Below, in pieces: positions 25,103-33,347 of a stretch of 64,000 nt of DNA. This DNA comes from Pandoraea apista. Lineage in GTDB: Bacteria; Pseudomonadota; Gammaproteobacteria; Burkholderiales; Burkholderiaceae. Each line of letters begins with the position of its first letter. Within the stretch, counting starts at the first letter, position 1. The position numbers and the translations under genes were made by a program. Below the pieces are notes generated by a model. It searched no databases and was not told the origin of the DNA. It was given only the letters and a program-made list of their open reading frames with translations. The stretch covers positions 5,332,001-5,396,000 of the forward strand of contig NZ_CP013481.2 in NCBI RefSeq assembly GCF_001465595.2. The letters run 5' to 3'.

Positions 25103-26604
25103 AAGTCATGATCGCGCGGATGAATCACGAGACGAACACGTTCTCGCCGGTGCCCACGCCGCTCGAAGCCTTCGGCAATGACGGGCCCACGTACGACGAG
25201 GCCGCCTATCGCGACAACAAGGGCATGCGCACGGCCATGGCCGCATTCATCGATCTGGCCGAAGCGGCAGGCGCCGAAATGGTAACGCCCGTGTCCGCCG
25301 GGGCGAACCCGAGCGGTCCGGTGGCCGCACGCGCCTATGACGAACTATGCCGCCGGATCGTGGCGGCAGCCACCGGTGTCGACGCGATCCTGCTCGATCT
25401 GCACGGAGCGATGGTCGCCGAGAACAGCAACGACGGCGAAGGCGATCTGCTCGAACGAGTGCGCGCCGCCGCGCCGGACACACCGATTGCCGTGGCGCTC
25501 GATCTGCATGCCAACGTCACGCAGAAGATCGTGGCGAACGCCGATATCGTCGTGGGCTTCAAGACTTATCCGCACGTCGATATGTACGAAACCGGCGAAC
25601 ACGCCGGCCGTCTTCTCTTCGACATGCTCGCGGGTAAGCGCCGCCCCAGAGTCGTGTGGCAACAGCCCCCGCTCATGGTGCATTCGCTGCGCAGCACCAG
25701 TCATGGCGGCGCGATGAAGCGCGCCCTCGACGCCGCCCGGCGCGCCGAAGCCGAGGCGGGCGTTGCCGCAGTGTCGGTGTTCTCCGGCTTCTCGCTCGCC
25801 GACATTCCGGCGCCGTGCCTCAGCGTCGTGGTCACGGCGGAAGACGACGGCGAGGCGGGCGTCGCGCGCGCGCAGGCCGTAGCCGACCGAATTGCGTCAC
25901 AGGCGTGGGACGAGCGCGACGGCTTCGTCTATCGCAGCGCGCCGCTCGCCGAGTCGATTGCCGAAGCCAGGCGCCTGGCCGAAGACGCCGGCAAGCCGGT
26001 GCTGCTGCTCGATCACAGCGACAACTGCATGTCGGGCGGCACCTGCGACACGATGGATGTACTCGAAGCCGCGCTTGCGGGCGGGCTGACGGGCATTGGC
26101 GTCGGGCCGCTGTGCGATCCGGAAGCGGTGGCCACGCTGATCGCCGCAGGCGAGGACGCCGAGGTCACGCTGGCGCTCGGCAACAAACGGCCGCTGTCGC
26201 AATTGGGCATCGTCAAGACACCGCCGGTACTCACGGGCATCGTGCGCAAGGTCAGCGACGGCGAATATGTCGTGACCGGGCCGACGTACACCGGCCAGCG
26301 CTGCTACATGGGCCGCACGGTGCTGTTCGATATCGGACCGGCGCGCATTGTGGTGACGGAGCGCACGCACGAGCCGTGGGACCATGGCGTGTTCACCTGC
26401 GTCGGTCTCGACCCGCGCAACGAACGCTTCCTGCTACTCAAGTCGCGCATGTATTGCCGACCGGTGTTCGTGCCGATCTCGGCAGGACTCGTGGAATGCG
26501 ACAGCGATGGCGTCACCAGCTCGAACTACGCACTGTTCCCGTTCTCGCGCGTGAAGCGTCCGGTGTATCCGCTCGATCCCAACGCGACGTTCGTGCGTTC
26601 ATAA
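25099..26604 (+). CDS. M81 family metallopeptidase (MlrC-like)
   Basis: 501 residues, belonging to the MlrC family named after the microcystin-degrading metallopeptidase. Visible family parts are MKVMIARMNHETNTFSP at the N-terminus, LLDLHGAMVAE, VALDLHANVT and GFKTYPHVDMYETG with the likely metal-binding Asp and His residues, and LLLDHSDNCMSGGTCDTMDVLEAAL. Most members have no demonstrated substrate and microcystin is not implied here. Last gene of the operon, overlapping the amidohydrolase by four bases and followed by a strong terminator. The linkage suggests an intracellular peptide- or amide-like product imported by the Liv-type transporter, then processed by the two hydrolases. Confidence 0.9.
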   Translation: MKVMIARMNHETNTFSPVPTPLEAFGNDGPTYDEAAYRDNKGMRTAMAAFIDLAEAAGAEMVTPVSAGANPSGPVAARAYDELCRRIVAAATGVDAILLDLHGAMVAENSNDGEGDLLERVRAAAPDTPIAVALDLHANVTQKIVANADIVVGFKTYPHVDMYETGEHAGRLLFDMLAGKRRPRVVWQQPPLMVHSLRSTSHGGAMKRALDAARRAEAEAGVAAVSVFSGFSLADIPAPCLSVVVTAEDDGEAGVARAQAVADRIASQAWDERDGFVYRSAPLAESIAEARRLAEDAGKPVLLLDHSDNCMSGGTCDTMDVLEAALAGGLTGIGVGPLCDPEAVATLIAAGEDAEVTLALGNKRPLSQLGIVKTPPVLTGIVRKVSDGEYVVTGPTYTGQRCYMGRTVLFDIGPARIVVTERTHEPWDHGVFTCVGLDPRNERFLLLKSRMYCRPVFVPISAGLVECDSDGVTSSNYALFPFSRVKRPVYPLDPNATFVRS

Positions 26605-26608
26605 GGAA

Positions 26609-26639
26609 AAAGGCGACGACGGATACCGTCGTCGCCTTT
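26609..26639. terminator. Bidirectional rho-independent terminator
   Basis: Perfect 14-bp stem (AAAGGCGACGACGG / CCGTCGTCGCCTTT) with a 3-nt loop. A-rich on the left and T-ended on the right, it can serve both the plus-strand operon ending at 26604 and the convergent MFS gene ending at 26667. Confidence 0.85.
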
Positions 26640-26666
26640 GCGACATCGCCCGACATCCATCGGCGC

Positions 26667-27977
26667 TTAGTCTTCGAGTGCCTTGTTACCGGTTTCCTCG
26701 AACATCGACACAGCGACGAGCGAGATGACCACGCAGGCGATCATGTACCACGCCGGCGCCATCTTGTTGCCGGTCGCGCGGATCAGCCAGCCGGCGACAA
26801 GCTGCGCGGTGCCGCCGAACACCGACACGGCAATCGCGTACGCGCTCGACATGTAGCCCGCACGCAGATGCTTCGGGAAATTCTCCGGCATCAGCGCATA
26901 AGCCGGGGCCGACCCCATCGTATAGCAGAGCATCAGCACGATCAGCGCAGCCAGCACGACCGGCAGCGACGGGAAGTGCGTCATGATCCAGAACGCCGGA
27001 TACAGCAGCACGATCAGCCCCACGCGGCCGATGATCGTCAGCGGCTTGCGACGGCCCATCTTGTCCGACCACGCGCCGTAGATCGGACACATCACGAGCG
27101 AGATCGTGCTGGCGGCAACGCCCGCGAGCATCGACATCTTCGGCGGCAGACCCAGATACTGAATGCAGTACGTGGGCATGTAATACATCATCACGTACGT
27201 CGACACCGACATCCCCATGATCGAGAAGATCGTGAGGAACCAGTTGCGCACGTACAGGCCATGCTTGGGATCGTTGCGACCGGCAACGGTCTTCGGCTTC
27301 GGCGGCTCTTCCTGAATGTGACGGCGCAGGTAAATACCGACCGGCGCGATCAGCGTGCCCAGCAGAAACGGAATACGCCAGCCCCAGCTGTGCATGGTCT
27401 CGTCGGAGAGCAGGAAGCCGAGGCTCGCGGCCAGACCCGAGCCGAGCAGGGCGGCTGCGCCCTGACTCGCCAATTGCCAACTGGCGCGGAAGCCGCGGCT
27501 TTTCGCGCCGCCCATTTCCAGCAGCGTGGCCGTTGCCGCACCGAACTCGCCGCCCTGTGCGAAGCCTTGCAGCAAACGTGCGCCGACGATCAGCAATGGC
27601 GCGGCCAGACCGATCTGCGCGTATGTCGGCGCGAGACCGATGGCCACCGAGCCGAGCGCCATGAGGCCGATGGTGAGCGTGAGCGCCGGTTTGCGGCCCG
27701 CACGGTCGGCATAGCGGCCAATCACGATACCGCCGAGCGGGCGCATCACGAAGCCCACGGCGAACACCGCGAACGCCAGCAGCGACGACGTAATGGGATC
27801 GTCCGCCGGGAAGAACTGCTTGCCGATGGTCAGCGCGAAGTAGCTGTAGACCGTGAAGTCGAAGAATTCCAGCAGGTTGCCGATAACGGCGGCGAAGACA
27901 ATCTTGCGCTGCTGCGCAGGGCTCATCTGCGACGGCTGCGCGCCGTCGGCGGGGAACGATTGCGTTGCGATGCTCAT
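26667..27977 (-). CDS. MFS transporter, metabolite:H+ symporter (MHS) type
   Basis: 12-helix inner-membrane transporter, 436 residues. The N-terminal pattern AAVIGNLLEFFDFTVYSYFALTIGKQFFP and the loop GRYADRAGRKPALTLTIGLMALGS are characteristic of the MHS family (ProP, KgtP, ShiA). Such proteins import organic acids, osmolytes or amino-acid derivatives with protons. Its start overlaps the stop of the amidohydrolase gene upstream by four bases, so transport and hydrolysis are coupled: the cargo is probably the N-acyl amino acid that the amidohydrolase cleaves. Specific substrate not determinable. Confidence 0.9.
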   Translation of the reverse strand: MSIATQSFPADGAQPSQMSPAQQRKIVFAAVIGNLLEFFDFTVYSYFALTIGKQFFPADDPITSSLLAFAVFAVGFVMRPLGGIVIGRYADRAGRKPALTLTIGLMALGSVAIGLAPTYAQIGLAAPLLIVGARLLQGFAQGGEFGAATATLLEMGGAKSRGFRASWQLASQGAAALLGSGLAASLGFLLSDETMHSWGWRIPFLLGTLIAPVGIYLRRHIQEEPPKPKTVAGRNDPKHGLYVRNWFLTIFSIMGMSVSTYVMMYYMPTYCIQYLGLPPKMSMLAGVAASTISLVMCPIYGAWSDKMGRRKPLTIIGRVGLIVLLYPAFWIMTHFPSLPVVLAALIVLMLCYTMGSAPAYALMPENFPKHLRAGYMSSAYAIAVSVFGGTAQLVAGWLIRATGNKMAPAWYMIACVVISLVAVSMFEETGNKALED

Positions 27978-29164
27978 GCGCGATCCTTGCTGAGAAAGCG
28001 TTCGACCAGACGCGTCCAGAAAGCGGCCCCGATGGTCAGATTGTCGTCGTTGAAGTCGTACTTGGCGTTGTGCAGCATCGGCCGGCCTTCGCCGTTACCC
28101 AGACGAATGAAGCAACCCGGCACCTTCTGCAGGTAATAGGCGAAGTCTTCGCTGCCCGCGATCGGCGGGAACGGCGAGATGATGTGCTCGGCACCGACCA
28201 GTTCTTCGGCCACGCTGCGCGCGAATTCCGTTTCTGCCTCGGTGTTCACCAGCACCGGATAGCCCCGGATGTACTCGATGTCGGCGCTCGCGCCGTAGCC
28301 TTCCGCGTGCGAGGTCACCAGCGCGCGGATGCGCTCTTCGAGCGTAGCGCGCACCTTCGGAGAGAACGAGCGCACGCTCATTTCCAGCGTGGCGTCTTCG
28401 GGGATCACGTTCGGTGCGAAACCGGCATGGAACGTGCCGACGGTCACCACCGCCGCTTCGGTCGGATCGATGTTGCGCGCGACCACGGTTTGCAGCGCCA
28501 TCACAAGGCTGCTGCCGATCACCACCGGATCGACGGCGAGGTGCGGACGCGCCGCATGACCGCCACGACCGTGAATGCGGATCTTCACGGTGTCGCATGC
28601 GGCCATCAGCGGGCCCGAGCGAAAACCGAACGTACCGGTCGCCACGCCCGGATGATTGTGCAGACCGAAGATCGCTTCGCACGGGAAGCGCTCGAACAGG
28701 CCGTCGGCAATCATCTGCTCGGCGCCGCTGTTCGAACCGGCTTCTTCCGCCGGCTGGAAAATCAGATGCACGGTGCCGTCGAAATTGCGCGTCTTTGCAA
28801 GATGTTGCGCCGCGCCAAGCAGCACGGTCGTGTGACCGTCGTGACCGCAGGCGTGCATCTTGCCGTCGTGTACGCTGGCGTAGGCCAGCCCGGTCTGCTC
28901 GTGAATCGGCAGCGCATCCATGTCGGCGCGCACGCCTACGGTGCGCGCACTCGTGCCCACGGTGAGCGAGGCGACCACGCCGTGACCGCCAACGTTGCGC
29001 GTGACCTGATACCCCCAGCTCTCGAGCTTCTCCGCCACGTAACGCGACGTGTCGACCTCCTCGTAAGACAGCTCGGGGTGTTGGTGAATATGGTGACGAA
29101 TGTCGGCCAATTGCTCGCGGGCATCGGCCAGATCGCCGACTTCGCAATAGCGAATCTCGCTCAT
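27974..29164 (-). CDS. M20 amidohydrolase (hippurate hydrolase / N-acyl amino acid deacylase type)
   Basis: 396 residues, M20D subfamily. Family motifs: GVRADMDALPIHEQTGLAY, HACGHDGHTTVLLGAA with metal ligands Cys and His, FQPAEEAGSNSGAEQMI with the catalytic Glu pair, GLHNHPG, and the dimerisation domain starting AACDTVKIRIHGRGGHAARPH. Removes the acyl group from hippurate or other N-acyl amino acids. The ATG at 29164 is preceded by AGAGGAG; the longer frame to 29236 lacks this. First gene of a two-gene operon with the MHS transporter, divergent from the LysR gene at 29431, which probably controls it. Confidence 0.9.
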   Translation of the reverse strand: MSEIRYCEVGDLADAREQLADIRHHIHQHPELSYEEVDTSRYVAEKLESWGYQVTRNVGGHGVVASLTVGTSARTVGVRADMDALPIHEQTGLAYASVHDGKMHACGHDGHTTVLLGAAQHLAKTRNFDGTVHLIFQPAEEAGSNSGAEQMIADGLFERFPCEAIFGLHNHPGVATGTFGFRSGPLMAACDTVKIRIHGRGGHAARPHLAVDPVVIGSSLVMALQTVVARNIDPTEAAVVTVGTFHAGFAPNVIPEDATLEMSVRSFSPKVRATLEERIRALVTSHAEGYGASADIEYIRGYPVLVNTEAETEFARSVAEELVGAEHIISPFPPIAGSEDFAYYLQKVPGCFIRLGNGEGRPMLHNAKYDFNDDNLTIGAAFWTRLVERFLSKDRA

Positions 29165-29243
29165 CGGGGGCTCCTCTTTTTTCGAATAACGCGGAGTATT
29201 GCATCGACGAAAATCCCCACCCATGACGCAAACCACGTCAGAA

Positions 29244-29262
29244 TGTTGCTTTCAAGTCAACA
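29244..29262. promoter_or_regulatory. LysR-type binding site candidate
   Basis: Inverted repeat TGTTG-N9-CAACA, containing the T-N11-A core usual for LysR regulators. It lies in the divergent space between the amidohydrolase (start 29164) and the LysR gene (start 29431), about 80 bases from the operon start codon. Confidence 0.5.
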
Positions 29263-29430
29263 ATCGACCTCGGAGCGACGCCAGGAAGATGCCAGCACCG
29301 ACCGCAGAAATCATCGTCGATTCAACGACTTGACTGGGTCTTCCGGCACCTTCGGGCGTCCGGCGGCCATCACCCGATCAATGCTGAACCCGACAGGCGG
29401 ATTTCGTTCGAGCACAACAGTGAGGCAAAC

Positions 29431-30351
29431 ATGACAAACGCGTCGTGGGTGGACGACATTGGCGAGCGTCCCCTCAAATACCTCGCCGAAATTGCCGCGA
29501 CAGGTGGCGTGCGCATGGCCGCCGAAGCGCTCGGCGTGAATCCGTCCGTGGTCAGCCGCCAGATTGCGGCGCTCGAACGGCGGTTGCGCTTTCCGCTGAT
29601 CGAGCGGCGTGGGCGCAACGTCAGCGTGACCGAGATCGGTCAAGTGCTCATCGACTATTACCGCGACGGCCAACGCCGTCAGCGCGACCTGTCGGCACGG
29701 CTCGAGGAATACCGGCATCTGAAGCGCGGCCGGGTCGCCATCGGGGTCGGGGAGGGGTTCATCGGCCGCCTGATTGCGCAGGCATTGCAGCGCTTCTCGA
29801 TGAGCTATCCGGATATCCTCGTCGAGATCCGCTCCGGTCCCACGCCCGTGGTGCTCTCGCTCGTGCGAGACGATGTCGTCGATATCGGTCTGTGCGCGCG
29901 CTCGGCCGACGATCCCGCCATGCGCATTCATCCGTTCGCCCCCAAAGCGCTGTGCGCGGTGGTCGCACCCACGCACCGCTTCGCCCGCATGACAAGCGTG
30001 CCGCCCTCGGAACTGGCGCACGAACGGCTCATCTTCATGACCGAGGCGCATGGTGTGCAGCAATTCGTGCACTCGGTGCTTGACACCGCGCGGCTGAATC
30101 TGACCCCGGCCTATCGCGTCGATCTGTTCAATACCGCGCAGACGCTCGCTGCGGCGGGCCTTGGTGTGGCCTTCATGTCGGCAATTACCGCGCGACGCGG
30201 CATCGAACTCGGCGAGTTGGTGGCCGTGCCCATCGATCATCCGATCGCGACGGGGTTCTCCAGCCAGATGATGACGCGCGTTGGCCGTCGCCTGTCGCCC
30301 GCCGCCGACCACCTCTGGAAACAACTCGCCCAAAGCCTCTCACACCGCTGA
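29431..30351 (+). CDS. LysR-family transcriptional regulator
   Basis: 306 residues. The N-terminal winged helix is clear (KYLAEIAATGGVRMAAEALGVNPSVVSRQIAALERRLRFPLIERRGRNVSVTEIG), followed by the two-lobed effector domain (GRVAIGVGEGFIGRLIAQAL, and VDLFNTAQTLAAAGLGVAFMSA). Divergently transcribed from the amidohydrolase/MHS operon, so probably its activator or repressor, with the substrate or product as effector. The start is the only ATG in good position relative to the helix-turn-helix. Confidence 0.92.
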   Translation: MTNASWVDDIGERPLKYLAEIAATGGVRMAAEALGVNPSVVSRQIAALERRLRFPLIERRGRNVSVTEIGQVLIDYYRDGQRRQRDLSARLEEYRHLKRGRVAIGVGEGFIGRLIAQALQRFSMSYPDILVEIRSGPTPVVLSLVRDDVVDIGLCARSADDPAMRIHPFAPKALCAVVAPTHRFARMTSVPPSELAHERLIFMTEAHGVQQFVHSVLDTARLNLTPAYRVDLFNTAQTLAAAGLGVAFMSAITARRGIELGELVAVPIDHPIATGFSSQMMTRVGRRLSPAADHLWKQLAQSLSHR

Positions 30352-30438
30352 CCTGACCACGTCACGATAGCCGTTGCCGCCGAGTGCTGACGCAGATGGC
30401 GTATGATCGGCCGGGTGTTGGATATTCCTGCCTGTTAG

Positions 30439-31851
30439 ATGACGACCGACTCGAACCAACCTGCCCACCGGCGACTCCGTGCGCGCTTCGTCGCGATCTC
30501 CTGGCGCGATCTTGCCGTGTCCTTCGGCCCTGTCGTGCTCGTCTCGATTGCGGCAATCTGGCTTGCCGTATGGCTGGTGAAGCCGGCGCCGCCGCGCACC
30601 GTGACCCTCAGTGCCGGCCCGGAAGGCAGCTCCTTCTGGAACGCCGCGCAACGCTACAAGACTATCCTCGCGCGCGACGGCATCACCCTTAACGTGCTGA
30701 CTTCCGAAGGTTCGCGGCAAAATGTCGAGCGGCTTGCCGACGAGAAGCAGAACGTCGACCTCGGACTGGTGCAAGGCGGCGTGTCGCAAGGCATCGACGT
30801 CGACGGCCTCGTGTCGCTCGGCAGCGTGTTCTATGCGCCGATCTCCGTGTTCTATCGCGGCGCGCGCGTCACCAAGCTGTCTGACTTGGCGGGCAAGCGC
30901 ATCGCCATCGGCCGCGAGGGCAGCGGCGCGCGCGCGCTGTCGCTCACGCTGCTCAAGGCGAACGGCATCGAGCCCGGCGGCGCCACGACCCTCACGGCGT
31001 ACGACGGGCAGGAGGCTGCGCAGGCGCTGATCGACGGCCGTGTCGACGCCGCCATGCTCACCGGCGACACCGCCACCGGCCCGACGATGGGCAAGTTGAT
31101 TCGCACCGCCGGCGTGCATTTGATGGACTTCGCACAGGCCGACGCCTACACACGCCGCTTCACCTATCTGAATCAGCTCACGTTGCCGCGCGGGGTCTTC
31201 GATCTCGGGCGCAATCTCCCGGCGCAACCGGTGCATGTCATCAGCCCGACGGTCGAGCTGGTCGCGCGCGACAGCCTGCATCCGGCCCTGTCGGACCTGT
31301 TGATCGAAGCCGCGAAAGAGGTGCACGGCAAGGCGAATGTGTTGCAGCGCGCCGGAGAATTCCCGTCGGCACAGGTGCACGAATTCCCGATCTCCGACGA
31401 CGCTGCGCGTTACTACCAGTCGGGCAAGGGCTTTCTTTACCGTCATCTGCCGTTCTGGATCGCCAGTCTCGCCGATCGCATCGTTGTCTTGCTGGTGCCG
31501 ATCATCGTGGTCCTGATTCCGGCTTTCCGGCTGGTGCCGTCGCTGTATAGCTGGCGGGTGAAATCGCGGCTGTATCGCTGGTACGGTGCGCTGATCGCAC
31601 TGGAACGCGAAGCCCTGGCCGACGATGCGCACACCGAATACCGGAACCTGCGCCATCGGCTCGACGCCATCGAAGCGGCGGTCAATCGCCTGAAGATTCC
31701 GCTGGCCTATGCGGATCAGTTCTACGTGCTGCGCGAACACATCGGCTTCGTGCGTCACCGGCTCGACGCGATGAATGCCGAGTCAAACGCCGCCGGCGAC
31801 GCGCCGCCCGCCGACGGCAAGCGCGGCGAGGAAGTCGTGCGAGGCGCTTGA
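30439..31851 (+). CDS. TAXI-family TRAP-type solute-binding protein with membrane anchors
   Basis: 470 residues. An N-terminal transmembrane helix (SFGPVVLVSIAAIWLAVWLV, about 29-48) is followed by a TAXI solute-binding domain (VTLSAGPEGSSFWNAAQRYK, then LGLVQGG, GKRIAIGREGSGARALSLTLL) up to about residue 330. A second helix near residues 345-370 (ASLADRIVVLLVPIIVVLIPAF) leads into a helical cytoplasmic C-terminus. TAXI binding proteins usually feed TRAP permeases, yet no permease gene is nearby. With two membrane anchors it may be a sensor or a tethered binding protein instead. Ligand unknown. Confidence 0.85.
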   Translation: MTTDSNQPAHRRLRARFVAISWRDLAVSFGPVVLVSIAAIWLAVWLVKPAPPRTVTLSAGPEGSSFWNAAQRYKTILARDGITLNVLTSEGSRQNVERLADEKQNVDLGLVQGGVSQGIDVDGLVSLGSVFYAPISVFYRGARVTKLSDLAGKRIAIGREGSGARALSLTLLKANGIEPGGATTLTAYDGQEAAQALIDGRVDAAMLTGDTATGPTMGKLIRTAGVHLMDFAQADAYTRRFTYLNQLTLPRGVFDLGRNLPAQPVHVISPTVELVARDSLHPALSDLLIEAAKEVHGKANVLQRAGEFPSAQVHEFPISDDAARYYQSGKGFLYRHLPFWIASLADRIVVLLVPIIVVLIPAFRLVPSLYSWRVKSRLYRWYGALIALEREALADDAHTEYRNLRHRLDAIEAAVNRLKIPLAYADQFYVLREHIGFVRHRLDAMNAESNAAGDAPPADGKRGEEVVRGA

Positions 31852-31984
31852 GCATCTCAAAGCGGTGCTTATGCAATTCATAATCCGCACCAGCTTTTCT
31901 TATGGACGGCCGAGGCGCAAACTGCTGACAGTGCTGGACCGGAACGCCGGTCCATTGTGAAACTCAACGTTCTGCGCCGCCCGT

Positions 31985-32581
31985 ATGCCGCCGTCCTCCT
32001 CCTCTCATTCCTCCGCGCCCGCAGCATCGCAAGGCGTCGGCGTCGAACCGGCACGCAGCGCGTGCACGGTGCGCGCCGTGCGCGACGACGACCTGCCCGC
32101 CATCACGGCCATCTACGCCCATCACGTGCGCACGGGCTCCGCGTCGTTCGAGGAAGTGCCACCCGAGGAAGCGGAGATGCGTGCACGTTGCGCAAAGGTG
32201 CTCGATGCCGGGTTGCCGTATCTCGTCGCCGAACGCGACGGCAAGCTGCTCGGCTACGCATACGCCACGCATTACCGGCCGCGATCGGCCTATCGGTTCA
32301 CGCTCGAAGACTCGGTGTACATCGCCGCCGACGCGACAGGACAGGGCGTGGGCCGTGCACTGTTGCTCGCACTCATCGCCCGCTGCGAAGCGGGGCCGTG
32401 GCGGCAACTGATTGCGAACGTCGGCGATAGCGGCAACGCAGCGTCGCTCGCTCTGCACGCCGCATGTGGTTTCGAGCGGGCTGGCGTGCTCAGGTCCGTC
32501 GGCTTCAAGTTCGGCCGCTGGGTCGACACCGTACTCATGCAACGCCCGCTCAACGCGGGCCACACGACACTGCCCGAGTGA
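31985..32581 (+). CDS. GNAT N-acetyltransferase, phosphinothricin-acetyltransferase-like
   Basis: 198 residues. After a Ser/Ala-rich N-terminus of about 28 residues comes a GNAT domain: TVRAVRDDDLPAITAIYAHHVRTGSASFEE, typical of the PAT/YncA group, the acetyl-CoA pyrophosphate loop in ATGQGVGRALLLALI (about residues 117-131), and ANVGDSGNAASLALHAACGFERAGVLRSVGFKFGRWVDTVLMQ. The group acetylates amines such as phosphinothricin, methionine sulfoximine or other small molecules; the natural substrate here is unknown. Confidence 0.88.
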   Translation: MPPSSSSHSSAPAASQGVGVEPARSACTVRAVRDDDLPAITAIYAHHVRTGSASFEEVPPEEAEMRARCAKVLDAGLPYLVAERDGKLLGYAYATHYRPRSAYRFTLEDSVYIAADATGQGVGRALLLALIARCEAGPWRQLIANVGDSGNAASLALHAACGFERAGVLRSVGFKFGRWVDTVLMQRPLNAGHTTLPE

Positions 32582-32594
32582 CCCGGTCACGCCG

Positions 32595-33332
32595 TCAAAA
32601 CGGCGAGGCGCGATCCAGTTCCTTGTAGTGGCGGAAGATGCCGGTGGTGTTGAACGCAATGCGTCGAGACGACTTCAGATATGCGGCGATGCGCGGCTGG
32701 CGGGCCACGGCATCGTGCACGGCCTGAGAACGGGGAAACGCCTTGGCGAATCCCGACATTGCGCGCGGAAAGGCGTAATGCAAGCCCTCGATAACCTGAA
32801 ACAGCGAGAGGTCCGCGTAAGACATTGCGCCTTCGGAAAGCCAGCCACCGGCGTGCGGGTTGTTCGCCAGTACACGTTCGAAATATCCGAAGAATTTCGG
32901 CAGACGGTAATCGATCAGATCCGCCGTGCGCTTGCGCGCTTCCGCCCGCTGATTGCTGTAATAGAGACGGCTCGCGATGGGATGATGGCCGTCGTGCACT
33001 TCGGCCACGAGATCGGCCAGTGTGAGCTGCAACTGGTTGACCCAGCGGCGCGCGCGGGGTGACTCGCCCACGAGGCCGAGACGCGGCCCGAGGTAGGCCA
33101 GAATGTTCGCCGTCTGTCCGATCAGTTCGTCGCCCACGCGCAGGAAGGGCGGCGCATAGGGCGGGTCCGGGCATGCGGGGTTATCCATCGTGTGCAGCAG
33201 GCCGTCCATGCCCTGACCGGGCCGCTTGCCCTGCACGATCTCCACATAGGGCGTGCCGGTGGCCTCGAAGGCGAGGCGGACAAACTCGCCGCGCCCTTGC
33301 AGGCCCGGCCAATAGAACAGCTCGAAGGTCAT
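32595..33332 (-). CDS. Glutathione S-transferase family protein
   Basis: 245 residues. N-terminal thioredoxin-like domain (ELFYWPGLQGRGEFVRLAFEATGTPYVEI, with the GSH-binding segment LIGQTANILAYLGPRLGL near residues 69-86), then an all-helical domain (residues about 95-240). Tyr7 in LFYWPG is placed as the potential catalytic residue. It ends 13 bases from the convergent GNAT gene. No close operon partner other than the Wsp cluster 16 bases upstream, whose last gene wspR ends at 33348 in the same direction, so some read-through from wsp is possible. Confidence 0.87.
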   Translation of the reverse strand: MTFELFYWPGLQGRGEFVRLAFEATGTPYVEIVQGKRPGQGMDGLLHTMDNPACPDPPYAPPFLRVGDELIGQTANILAYLGPRLGLVGESPRARRWVNQLQLTLADLVAEVHDGHHPIASRLYYSNQRAEARKRTADLIDYRLPKFFGYFERVLANNPHAGGWLSEGAMSYADLSLFQVIEGLHYAFPRAMSGFAKAFPRSQAVHDAVARQPRIAAYLKSSRRIAFNTTGIFRHYKELDRASPF

Positions 33333-33347
33333 ATCCCCTCCTCAGGC

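Noticed and set aside
25656..28136. Plus-strand frame of 826 codons.
   Set aside because: It crosses from inside the M81 gene over a strong terminator into antisense of the MFS gene, and is Arg/His-rich noise.
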